64,000 nt of DNA from Streptococcus sp. Marseille-P6264 (lineage in GTDB: Bacteria; Bacillota; Bacilli; Lactobacillales; Streptococcaceae): the NCBI RefSeq assembly GCF_902460355.1, contig NZ_CABPTO010000003.1, positions 62,001 through 126,000 on the forward strand. The letters are read 5' to 3'. The notes under the pieces are model-generated. The model did not search any database. It saw only the letters and a list, made by a program, of their open reading frames with translations, and had not been told where the DNA came from. Each line of letters opens with the position of its first letter. Position 1 is the stretch's first letter. A program made the position numbers and the translations under genes. Of this stretch, positions 1-6,710 are shown piece after piece.

Positions 1-14
1 AAAAAAGTCAGTAG

Positions 15-130
15 TATCAAGGGTTTAACAACGTTACCTTCTTTCTAAACAAGGTAACAAGAAGGTAACATTTTGGGGTGAAAACGTAGATATACCAAGG
101 GTTTAGGGCATAAAAAGAAGGTAACATTTT
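15..130. other. Iteron cluster, probable island replication origin
   Basis: AAGAAGGTAACATTTT occurs as a perfect 16-base direct repeat at 59-74 and 115-130. An 11-base inverted copy of its core (GTTACCTTCTT) lies at 33-43 and a shorter direct copy (AAGGTAACA) at 51-59. A second motif, CAAGGGTTTA, is at 18-27 and 95-104. The cluster lies immediately downstream of the helicase gene, the place where SaPI-type elements keep the origin bound by Rep. The origin role is inferred from position and repeat type. Confidence 0.55.
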
Positions 131-1700
131 AGTCTTTAACGACAGCGTGATTAGTTTTAGCCAGTTTTGTTCTTTCAAAATCGAAAGGGTCTAACTTATC
201 GAAGTCCTCAACTTTAACCCTCGCCCGCTTAAGTTGGTACTTATTAGGCGTCAACTGTTGTAAGTGTCTAATAGTTTCTTTACCTGCCCCGTAAACATTG
301 GGCTTAGGTATTCCCATATCTTCAGCATAATGTTTCAGCGATCTGGTCATTATAAAAACAGGCACCACGTCCAGCTCATGCCAACCTTTTTCCATGTATT
401 CATGCTTAACCCATGAAAGCAAGTAGTCATTATCTTCCTGGTATTCTTCTAGGAGGCCTTTGACCGCTTTGGGTTCGATAAAGTGTGTAAAAGGCTCTTG
501 ATTGATAGCTTTGTATAGGGCATATTCTAGGACTTCCTTATTTGCCAAAAACTCGTTTTTTATCCAAGGCTTTTCCTTCTCACCGTTAAAGTCTGCATTA
601 AAAGGTACGATCATAATTCTGCGATACCAGCCCTTTGTCTTATTCCCACCGTTGGGAATATAATTCCCTGAAAAGATATTGAATAACTTGAAAGTAGCTT
701 CAAAGGCTGGGCGTCCTTTAGGGTTGACTAGCACGGTGTCCCCGCTAGTGATACTCATTAAATCAGACGGATTTTTTAAGTATTCGTTTGGGGTTTCGTC
801 TCCAATATTACAAACTTTACCCACCAAGGTTTCAAGGTTATGCTTTTCAGCAAATTGTGCAGGTTTTAACGCTGATATATTGCTTTCTCCTATCAGATTG
901 ATAAGGAAGCGCTGAAATGTCCCTTTACCGTTGTTACCGTCCCCGTAGAAGATCGCGAACTTGTTTCGGGTGTGGTTAGGATTGATAGCCTCTAGGATAA
1001 TTTGCCAAAACAGTGTTACCAGTTCACTATCATTACAAGCGATTGAGTTTAGCCAATCGTCAAAAGTTTTGCCCTCTCGATCTGTTGGGACTCGTTTAGG
1101 CGCGTGGTAAGCTGTGCTGATCTTGCTTGTAATAACGTAATCAGGGCTAAATGGTAGTAGCTCCTTAGTTCTTAGGTCAATAATGCCATTCTTGACGGGG
1201 ACAAGGTTAGCACTCTCCAGCGGTTTCTTTATCTTGGTCAATGTCCTAACCATTAACTTAATCTGTGACCACTCTCTGGGCTTAATTCTTACGTCAAAAG
1301 TTTTACAGAAAAGGTTAAACAGGTCATTACTCGCGGTATAGATACCCTCGTCTAAATCATAGATATAGAGTAGGCTATAATCGGCTATGTTGCTTTTACT
1401 GATAAAAGTAAACGTGACAATATCGCTTAGTATTTTAGCAACGGTGAAGGTTTGGGGCATGGCTACCTTCTCGGTAACGTCCCCTGTGGACTCGTTTACC
1501 TTGGTTTCGGTATGTTCGGTTCGCCATTCTTCACCAGCATGAAAGATACGATTTTCAAGCTCCTTCATCGTCCTAGGGGGTTGTTCTTGCTCTCTCGCCT
1601 CTAAGATTTCGCTTTTTAGATTTTCCAATTCTTCTAGTTCTATGGTTCTACCCTCTCTTTCTATATTCTGCCCGTGATATGCTGCTGAAAGTGCGGTCAA
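129..1700 (-). CDS. P4/D5-type replicative helicase (phage/plasmid primase-helicase family)
   Basis: A protein of about 523 aa with the C-terminal SF3/D5-like helicase domain of satellite and phage replication proteins. It shows a D5_N-like stretch (NGIIDLRTKELLPF, about 171-184), a Walker A GDGNNGKGT (about 253-261) and a Walker B-like acidic pair in CNIGDETPN (about 297-305). It probably unwinds the island origin that lies directly downstream. The start is unclear: the TTG at 1700 is only two bases from a GAGGAG and overlaps the primase by 53 nt; a TTG near 1628 just after the primase stop is the other option. Probably translationally coupled to the primase. Confidence 0.8.
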   Translation of the reverse strand: MTALSAAYHGQNIEREGRTIELEELENLKSEILEAREQEQPPRTMKELENRIFHAGEEWRTEHTETKVNESTGDVTEKVAMPQTFTVAKILSDIVTFTFISKSNIADYSLLYIYDLDEGIYTASNDLFNLFCKTFDVRIKPREWSQIKLMVRTLTKIKKPLESANLVPVKNGIIDLRTKELLPFSPDYVITSKISTAYHAPKRVPTDREGKTFDDWLNSIACNDSELVTLFWQIILEAINPNHTRNKFAIFYGDGNNGKGTFQRFLINLIGESNISALKPAQFAEKHNLETLVGKVCNIGDETPNEYLKNPSDLMSITSGDTVLVNPKGRPAFEATFKLFNIFSGNYIPNGGNKTKGWYRRIMIVPFNADFNGEKEKPWIKNEFLANKEVLEYALYKAINQEPFTHFIEPKAVKGLLEEYQEDNDYLLSWVKHEYMEKGWHELDVVPVFIMTRSLKHYAEDMGIPKPNVYGAGKETIRHLQQLTPNKYQLKRARVKVEDFDKLDPFDFERTKLAKTNHAVVKD

Positions 1701-2510
1701 GCTCCTCGATTGGTAAAGGTTCAGCCGTCACGCTATTGGCTATCTTTGTAAGCTCGTAGGCAGTCTCTAGGTCACAATCAACCCACTTGTTAAAGAGTAA
1801 GCCTACAAAGCGCGTGAGTGCTACGTTACGCCCTCCCTCGTCTCCAAATCCGTTGAAAAGCGTGTCAATGATCCTCATGGTCATAGACCTCTGGCCACTT
1901 GCTCTAGGTTTGTAAAGCTCAGTAGTTTCTTGCTTCGCTCTTGGTTCAACCTTGAGGACTGGATAATCTATCCCATGCTCTACGATTTTTTGATAGTCTG
2001 CTGGGTCGCCTGTTGTGACTGGTAGCCCTTGGAGTTGTGACCAGGTCAGACTGGCTATGTCAAAGGGTAGCCCTATCTTGTCAGCAATCTCTTTGACTAC
2101 CTGCTTATAGTTTGCCTCATTCATCACGTTGTCAGGCTTCACCACAAGGCGAAAACGGGGGCTTTTTGGGGTGTGTTTGATGGTGGGGTATAAAAGATAT
2201 AGGAGTAGCCAAACAAAGCGCCAGAAACAGCTTCTACGAAGCTCTCAGACGTGCTCAGTATCTCGTCATAGTCAAGGAAAATCAAATCACGATACACTAA
2301 ACTTTGATTACTTCTGCGATAGCTGCCATTTTTTTCTGCGATTACTTTTCCGCTTAAGCAGTAGGGCGCTGCAGTTCGTTTGTATTCCTCAATATCTGCA
2401 CCTTCTGGGACTGACATGGGTTTAAACTGTGCGACATACTCAAACGGCTCTAGCTTGCCTTTATATGGCCGGAGTAGTGATCCAAATCCTCGGCTTTCAT
2501 AGATGGCCAT
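1648..2510 (-). pseudogene. Island primase split by a frameshift (PriCT-1 C-terminus)
   Basis: Two overlapping frames make one protein. The first (2510 to 2139) begins MAIYESRGFGSL and ends in TPSNTPQKAP. The second (2145 to 1648) resumes with VVKPDNVMNEANY and ends in a PriCT-1-like segment (GRNVALTRFVGLLFNKW). Adding one C to the five-C run at about 2157-2161 would restore TPQKAPRFRLVVKP, a sequence that reads smoothly. The product would be a primase of about 285 aa feeding the adjacent helicase. Either the island has lost primase function, or the base is a sequencing error, or the run slips during expression. Confidence 0.65.
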
Positions 2511-2511
2511 C

Positions 2512-2658
2512 CTATCGCCCCTTTCTCCGTTTCTTTTTCAGGCGTTTTAAGCGTTTTTGTTCCTCGTGTGTAAGAGGTTTAGGCTGCCTATCTTTATAGA
2601 TTTTCATATCATGATACTTGCCGCCACCTTGGGCGGGATGTATGTTATACCTTGCCAT
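2512..2658 (-). CDS. Small basic protein of 48 aa, unknown function
   Basis: Reads MARYNIHPAQGGGKYHD and ends in a lysine/arginine-rich tail (KRLKRLKKKRRKGR). It starts inside the 3' end of the upstream HTH gene (14-nt overlap) behind a G-rich GGGGGTGG, and its TAG stop lies one base before the ATG of the primase reading frame, so it sits tightly in the early operon. The basic tail suggests nucleic-acid binding, but no family is recognised. Confidence 0.6.
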   Translation of the reverse strand: MARYNIHPAQGGGKYHDMKIYKDRQPKPLTHEEQKRLKRLKKKRRKGR

Positions 2659-2926
2659 TTTCCACCCCCAAAAATTTTAAAAGTTCGCTAACCCTGTAAT
2701 ACACTTTTCTAGCGTCCTCTAGCGGTGGCTTGTATCGTCTTAGTCCCGCCTTTTCCCACCGTTGCAGTGTCTTGTATTTTATATCCAGTTCGTCCATGGC
2801 TTGCTGGGCTGAGATTAAACCCGTTAAGCATGGTTTGGTCTTCTCACGCGCTTCTAGATAGTTCTCCACAAGCTCCAGAACGCCATGAGTTAGCTCATAT
2901 TCACTTCCTTTGCTGAGACTAAACAT
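2645..2926 (-). CDS. HTH protein, excisionase/MerR-like
   Basis: 93 aa. The central part (about 40-75: LISAQQAMDELDIKYKTLQR) looks like the winged helix-turn-helix of MerR/excisionase proteins, followed by a short segment with VYYRVSELLKFL that matches the usual Xis-like ending. In SaPI-like islands an excisionase sits in this position upstream of the primase, so a recombination directionality role is plausible. It overlaps the upstream winged-helix gene by 8 nt. Confidence 0.55.
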   Translation of the reverse strand: MFSLSKGSEYELTHGVLELVENYLEAREKTKPCLTGLISAQQAMDELDIKYKTLQRWEKAGLRRYKPPLEDARKVYYRVSELLKFLGVENGKV

Positions 2927-3251
2927 TCTGATCAGCTCCCTTCAGCAGCTCTTTATAGCTTTCTAAATCAGCTTTAATTAGCACATCTAGACGCTTTCCC
3001 TCTGTGTCATACTGAGCCTTTAGCTCCCTGACCCCTGCTAGGCGTTCGGTATCGTTAGCAGGAATATAGTAGCCGTTACCTGCCCCACGTTTGGCCACAA
3101 TAGGGATACCATAGCGAACGATAAGCCGGAGAATATGATCTCGTAAGGCTCTCATCTCCAGCCCTAGCACATTGGCTATATCCCGCCCTGCGCGTGGCTC
3201 GTCCGCCCCTACGGGTATCAGTCTTAGAATTCTTTCTTCAAGCTCTGTCAT
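2919..3251 (-). CDS. Winged-helix DNA-binding protein, island early operon
   Basis: 110 aa from the ATG at 3251, chosen because AAGGAGGG lies about seven bases upstream; an in-frame ATG at 3290 has no such site. The N-terminal half (MTELEERILRLIPVG ... LRDHILRLIVRYGIPI, then GNGYYI) is a typical phage winged helix with a wing of GAGNGYYI type. The C-terminal third is helical and charged. Related proteins are common in streptococcal phage early regions. The exact role (regulator or replication accessory) is not known. Confidence 0.6.
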   Translation of the reverse strand: MTELEERILRLIPVGADEPRAGRDIANVLGLEMRALRDHILRLIVRYGIPIVAKRGAGNGYYIPANDTERLAGVRELKAQYDTEGKRLDVLIKADLESYKELLKGADQNV

Positions 3252-3453
3252 AGCTGCCCTCCTTCCGGTATGTCTCGGCTTGAGCGTCATGTTCTGAAAT
3301 AAGTTGTTTTAGAGCGTGGTTAGCTGTGTGGAGTAGGGGAAAAGTTCTCTGCCCCTCTTCTGCACTAGCTAACTCTAAGACCTCTAGAATGTCCTTTAAC
3401 TGTCCGCAAAGCCCTTCATAGTCGACTAGAATATCATTTGTTTTATTTGTCAT
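3238..3453 (-). CDS. Hypothetical protein, 71 aa
   Basis: An acidic, helical small protein (MTNKTNDILVDYEGLCGQL ...) with no motif that I recognise. It starts with an ATGA overlap on the upstream membrane ORF and its stop overlaps the start of the winged-helix gene by 14 nt, so it is part of the same polycistronic message. Support comes from frame, overlap pattern and position only. Confidence 0.5.
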   Translation of the reverse strand: MTNKTNDILVDYEGLCGQLKDILEVLELASAEEGQRTFPLLHTANHALKQLISEHDAQAETYRKEGSYDRA

Positions 3454-3620
3454 CCTCTGCCCTCCACTGTTTCAAGCCATTTTTCCATCTTTCTTAGTTG
3501 CTGTTTTGTGATATATCCTCGGCGTCTGTAAGCAATAGCCCAGGAGTGAAACAGCTCAGCACATACGCCAGCTAGAAAGAAAAGTAGTAGTGTTAAAATT
3601 GCGCCTAGTAGTTCGCTCAT
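3450..3620 (-). CDS. Small membrane protein, 56 aa
   Basis: Reads MSELLGAILTLLLFFLAGVC and continues into a basic, helical tail (RRRGYITKQQLRKMEKWLE). One N-terminal transmembrane helix of about 20 residues is evident. Both ends use ATGA overlaps (3617-3620 and 3450-3453) with neighbouring genes, strong evidence of translation in the island operon. Function unknown; single-TM phage proteins of this kind may be holin-like or superinfection-related, but nothing in the sequence proves that. Confidence 0.6.
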   Translation of the reverse strand: MSELLGAILTLLLFFLAGVCAELFHSWAIAYRRRGYITKQQLRKMEKWLETVEGRG

Positions 3621-4048
3621 TTTAATAGCCCTCTTTTTCGCAGATCAGCAACTACTAAACTACGTAAATACGTCCAGGTTGAAGCAGTTGTGTGAATGAT
3701 CCCATCACTTAAATTATTTTCTTTTATTGCTTGATCTAAGAAACTGAATAGCAACCAGTCAGGGGCTTTGCCATGTCTTTCTGTGCATTCATCGTCATAT
3801 TTTTTTAATTCCCCAAGCAGGTTCTCAACATTCCTATTAAAGAAATCCTCATGACTTGCCTCTTGCTTTTTATATGCTTCAGATAATTCGTAAAACTGAA
3901 TCCATAACTGACTAATTGCTGACCTACAATCTTCAGCAATCTCTGTTGCCCCGTGGTGTTTCTTGGATAAATGCCACTCTGATAAAATATCTAGCTTTTC
4001 CTCTACAAGTCCCAACTTTTTTTCAAAATCTTTAAAATATTGTTCCAT
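3617..4048 (-). CDS. Hypothetical protein, 143 aa, first gene of the island replication operon
   Basis: Mostly helical and charged (MEQYFKDFEKKLGLVEEKL ...), with a probable N-terminal coiled coil and a C-terminal segment STWTYLRSLVVADLRKRG. No recognised domain. AGAGGT lies seven bases upstream of the ATG. A small GCCC-TGAT-GGGC hairpin lies in its leader near 4082-4093. It heads the run of overlapping genes that ends in the helicase. Confidence 0.55.
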   Translation of the reverse strand: MEQYFKDFEKKLGLVEEKLDILSEWHLSKKHHGATEIAEDCRSAISQLWIQFYELSEAYKKQEASHEDFFNRNVENLLGELKKYDDECTERHGKAPDWLLFSFLDQAIKENNLSDGIIHTTASTWTYLRSLVVADLRKRGLLK

Positions 4049-4222
4049 GTTTTTTACCTCTGTTTCTGTGTTTGTATAATTGCCCTGATGGGCTTGTTCC
4101 TGTTTCGACAGCTTTTTAATGTCTTTCTTGCCTTTTACTATACTAGTTAATTCCCACGCTCAGACTCGCAAAAGTTTGAAAGCGTGAGGTGATACCAGTT
4201 TTAAGAGTTGGCGCTCTCCGTA

Positions 4223-4365
4223 TGGTCAAAGTGTCCCAGATGTGCTATAATCTAGTTATAAATCTTTACTAAAACCCTTTTAATAACAGCTTGCCTGCTT
4301 GTTTATTATGTTTTAGTGATAGTGTGAAAGGCTTGATAGTTTGGTCGCTCTCAAAGCCTTTTTTG
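4223..4365 (+). ncRNA. Candidate island small RNA with own promoter and terminator
   Basis: Promoter: TGGTCA (4223-4228), 17-bp spacer, TATAAT (4246-4251) with an extended TG. The predicted transcript starts near 4258. ACTAAAAC (4268-4275) can pair with GTTTTAGT (4310-4317) around an inner AATAA/TTATT stem. It ends at an AAAGGCTTGA ... TCAAAGCCTTT hairpin followed by a T run (4327-4364). Its strand is opposite to both flanking genes and it contains no ORF, so it reads as an RNA of about 105 nt. Its loop carries a 31-nt sequence also found in the integrase leader. Confidence 0.5.
4269..4299 (+). repeat. 31-nt direct repeat, copy 1 (in candidate sRNA)
   Basis: Matches 7804-7834 at 29 of 31 positions. 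The shared perfect core of 22 nt contains TAATAACAGCTTGCCTGCT. The copy lies in the apical part of the candidate sRNA hairpin. Confidence 0.85.
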
Positions 4366-4371
4366 TTGCTC

Positions 4372-4998
4372 TCACGCGCCTTGTGGTGCGTTTTCTTTTG
4401 GTCTGAAGATCATAGACTTAATATCCTGATAGGTCATGCCTAGGTTAATCATAGCGATAGCCATATCTTCCAAGGCTTGGTATCTGACAAGCTCGGTACT
4501 GGTCAAGCTATCGATACCTGTCAGACCGCCACGCGCTGCCATCAGTTGCTTTTTATTCATGCCGCTAGTACCTTTTAGCAAAAGATTTGTGATAGTGCTA
4601 TGCGCGTGCTTTGGTTTTTGTTCCCAGTTCTTAATGCTGTCATGCAAAGTCTTACGCTTTGGCTTTTCTAAAGCACGCTGCAGCTTAAACTTTGCTAGCT
4701 CGTCCCGCATTTCAAAGAATGCTTTGACAAGGTTTGTCTTGAAGTTTCTAACGGGTTCGGTGTTTCGTAAGTAAGTGATTAGCAAAGTTGCTTGTTGCTC
4801 GTTCAAAATATAGTCCCGTACATTTTGCCCGCTCTCTGAAGGTGAAATTTTAAATGTCACCTTTCCGAACCTTTCGAAGTCTTCTCGGTGCTTGTTCAGC
4901 AAGATCTTCAAATGTCTGTGTTTAATTTCTGCACATTCTGCAACGATACTGCTCAATGTATACGGATTTTTCTTACCGTCCATGTAGACTAGTTCCAT
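4372..4998 (-). CDS. Rha-family phage regulatory protein
   Basis: 208 aa. The N-terminal 100 residues carry the pRha pattern: SSIVAECAEIKHRHLKILL, then YILNEQQATLLITYLRNTE and FKTNLVKAFFEMRDEL. The C-terminal part is basic and unassigned. Rha proteins act as phage regulators that interfere with host functions or modulate lysogeny. Here it is the second gene after the Cro-like regulator, with one island operator (5020-5040) just upstream, so it is probably repressed in the integrated state. Confidence 0.8.
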   Translation of the reverse strand: MELVYMDGKKNPYTLSSIVAECAEIKHRHLKILLNKHREDFERFGKVTFKISPSESGQNVRDYILNEQQATLLITYLRNTEPVRNFKTNLVKAFFEMRDELAKFKLQRALEKPKRKTLHDSIKNWEQKPKHAHSTITNLLLKGTSGMNKKQLMAARGGLTGIDSLTSTELVRYQALEDMAIAMINLGMTYQDIKSMIFRPKENAPQGA

Positions 4999-5012
4999 GG
5001 TTTGGCTCCTTT

Positions 5013-5231
5013 CTAATCTAGTACTATTTTTTTCGTACTTTTACCTAAAAAAATAAAATCCATCGGCACATTATAAAGAGTGCTCAACTCCTGTAATAAA
5101 TCTAGCGGAATTTTAGTGCTATATTTTTCGTACTTTGCTATAGTCTGAAAACTTCTGTTAGTCTTTTTGCCTACCTCGCGAAGTGTGAAACCTGCTGATA
5201 TACGTGCGCCTCTTAAGGTTATTTGTTTCAT
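5013..5231 (-). CDS. Cro/Str-like XRE regulator
   Basis: 72 aa from the ATG at 5231, preferred because AGGAGG is about ten bases upstream; an ATG at 5240 is almost on top of the SD. A classic XRE helix-turn-helix fills the protein (GARISAGFTLREVGKKTNRS, then FQTIAKYEK). It is divergent from the repressor gene, transcribed from a near-consensus promoter covered by an operator. It corresponds in position to str of SaPIs and probably turns the switch toward replication. Confidence 0.75.
   Translation of the reverse strand: MKQITLRGARISAGFTLREVGKKTNRSFQTIAKYEKYSTKIPLDLLQELSTLYNVPMDFIFLGKSTKKIVLD
5020..5041. promoter_or_regulatory. Repressor operator, distal copy (end of cro-like gene)
   Basis: AGTAC-N10-GTACT dyad with a T-rich spacer, inside the last codons of the Cro-like gene and 22-43 bases before the rha ATG. 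It matches the three other copies at 5116, 5267 and 5308. Confidence 0.55.
5115..5136. promoter_or_regulatory. Repressor operator, intragenic copy
   Basis: AGTGC-N10-GTACT, the same spacing and T-rich centre as the other operators, within the Cro-like coding sequence. One half-site differs by one base. It could allow looping or roadblock repression. Confidence 0.45.
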
Positions 5232-5264
5232 GAAAAACATTTCCTCCTAATCTTTGTTATCTTG

Positions 5265-5350
5265 ATTGTACTATTTTATTCGTACTTTGTCAACAAATTT
5301 CAAAAAAGTTTTATTTTTTTCGTACTTTATATCTCTGTTTGTGTTATAAT
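5265..5350. promoter_or_regulatory. Divergent lysogeny-switch promoters and two operators
   Basis: Leftward promoter (- strand): TTGACA (5288-5293), 17-bp spacer, TACAAT (5265-5270). Its spacer contains the dyad GTAC-TATTTTATTC-GTACT. Rightward promoter: extended TGT-TATAAT (5345-5350), with its -35 position inside the second dyad (GTACT ending near 5326). Binding at either dyad would block one promoter, which fits CI/Cro-type or Stl/Str-type control. Confidence 0.7.
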
Positions 5351-5384
5351 CTATGTATAACTTAGAGTTAAGGAGTTAGAAAAG

Positions 5385-6341
5385 ATGGCTAAAAACAGTC
5401 CTCAAGATATTAAAAATAGAGAGTATTTCTCTAGTAGGTTAAACCTACTTTTGGAACAAAAAGGGATTAGACAAATTGACCTCCACAACTCTCTAAATAT
5501 TCCAAAAAGCACAATCACTGGATATGTTAAAGGGAAATCATTACCTACTGCTGGAAATTTACAAAAAATAGCGGACTTTTTTAATGTCAAAAAATCTTTT
5601 TTGGATCTTAGATTTATCGATACTATATCTACCAGTTCTTTAAGTGAATTACTAGATAACGATAAAGAATCTGAAGTATTTGAAATGATTTTCAATAAGA
5701 TTGATGAAATACTCAATTTTGACAATGACCAGATGGATATTGAATATATTGAGGGGATGTTAGCATTTAATCAAAGTGTTTTTGGTCGTGTTCTCCAGTC
5801 ATCGATTATAAACCCTGGAATTGTTGAAATTTTCAAAGATCTCGATCTTTCTGACAGTTCAGAAAAGAATGAAATGCTATTGACAACAAAACAACGAGAA
5901 GCAAGAGAATACGCTTATAAAAACGTACTATCTTTAATCACGCATGAGTATATATCTCGCTTAAAAAATGTTATTTTTCGTGAAAAATCATTGAATACCT
6001 CGTATATTCATTCAGAAATCTCTAACCTCATTAATAGCCTTAATAATAAAATTGATAGTTACGGTAATGTTATTCTTGAGGTAAATGAAATAATTGAAAA
6101 AATAGGTACAAAAGATCGTAATATCTTGGGGTATAGTTTACGAAAAAAAATCGCTTCTGCTCAATCTAAAATTAATCAGCTTATTTACAATCATGATAAC
6201 GGTGGCATAGGTATCTCTAAAAATCATATATATATTGAAAAAAATGATATTATCGATACTATTGAATATGATTATTATAAGGATATTCAAAATCACTTAA
6301 ATGATCTAAGAAAAAATATTGAGGAACACTTTAGCAACTAA
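5385..6341 (+). CDS. Island master repressor, XRE N-terminus (Stl/CI-like)
   Basis: 318 aa. Residues about 14-70 form an XRE helix-turn-helix (LNLLLEQKGIRQIDLHNSLN, then IPKSTITGYVKGK). The remaining 250 residues are lysine/asparagine-rich and helical; no S24/LexA-type serine-lysine protease motif is visible. SaPI Stl repressors have this plan and are released by binding a phage protein rather than by RecA-driven cleavage, so the same is inferred here. AAGGAG precedes the ATG. AT-rich relative to the core chromosome. Confidence 0.75.
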   Translation: MAKNSPQDIKNREYFSSRLNLLLEQKGIRQIDLHNSLNIPKSTITGYVKGKSLPTAGNLQKIADFFNVKKSFLDLRFIDTISTSSLSELLDNDKESEVFEMIFNKIDEILNFDNDQMDIEYIEGMLAFNQSVFGRVLQSSIINPGIVEIFKDLDLSDSSEKNEMLLTTKQREAREYAYKNVLSLITHEYISRLKNVIFREKSLNTSYIHSEISNLINSLNNKIDSYGNVILEVNEIIEKIGTKDRNILGYSLRKKIASAQSKINQLIYNHDNGGIGISKNHIYIEKNDIIDTIEYDYYKDIQNHLNDLRKNIEEHFSN

Positions 6342-6601
6342 CCCACTTGCCACAATGTCCAACAATCCTGAAGTGCGTGATTTCTCGGCGTTCGCTCGGA
6401 GTTCAACGCCATACTAGGCTCGTAACTCAACTGCTCATAATTTTTTAGAAAGGACTAGCATGGTTAAAATCAACGCAAACGGCAAAGAAATCCCCGGTTT
6501 TACTTGCTAAAGTGCAAAAACATAGGAAGTTGAAGAATAGAAAGCTGATTTTACAGACAAAAACGCAAAAACGACAAATTTGACAAATATAGCTGTTTTG
6601 G
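6342..6601 (+). other. Spacer between repressor and Abi gene; gene remnant
   Basis: 260 nt between the repressor stop and the Abi promoter. The only gene-like item is a 16-codon ORF (6460-6510, MVKINANGKEIPGFTC) with a good AGAAAGGA site, which looks like the N-terminus of a lost gene. No other feature is clear. Confidence 0.45.
6460..6510 (+). pseudogene. 16-aa ORF, probable truncated N-terminus
   Basis: MVKINANGKEIPGFTC with AGAAAGGA eight bases upstream of the ATG. The strong RBS with an abrupt stop suggests a truncated gene, though a real small peptide cannot be excluded. Confidence 0.35.
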
Positions 6602-6710
6602 TTGACAAGTTCCAAAAATAATAATAGAATTAGAGATGAAGTATAGCTATGGCAATCCTCCGGGACCCATTTGCGGAAAGCATCTCTTAGTAAGGAGGTG
6701 CTTTTTTTGA
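6602..6710 (+). ncRNA. Structured leader/small RNA of the Abi_2 gene, with terminator over the RBS
   Basis: Promoter TTGACA (6602-6607), 17-bp spacer, TAGAAT (6625-6630); start predicted near 6636-6639. The transcript ends in a terminator: AGCATCTC (6679-6686) pairs with GAGGTGCT (6695-6702), followed by seven Ts, and the same bases contain the SD (AAGGAGG, 6692-6698) and lead into the TTG start at 6707. CCTCC (6657-6661) can pair with GGAGG (6694-6698), and TCCG (6659-6662) with CGGA (6674-6677). AGAGATG (6632-6638) matches CATCTCT (6681-6687), but may lie partly before the start site. The result is an RNA of about 70 nt ending at the toxin-like gene. Confidence 0.55.

Larger units (their letters stand above)
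4049..4371. other. 323-nt intergenic gap with an opposing promoter and terminator
   Basis: Between two - strand genes. It holds a leader for the downstream 143-aa gene (hairpin 4082-4093; 6-bp inverted repeat CACGCT 4155-4160 / AGCGTG 4181-4186) and, on the + strand, the candidate small RNA described separately. No protein gene of useful length is seen. Confidence 0.5.

Noticed and set aside
6671..6706. Upstream TTG as the Abi start
   Set aside because: It lies inside the leader terminator with no SD; TTG 6707 has AAGGAGG at eight bases.
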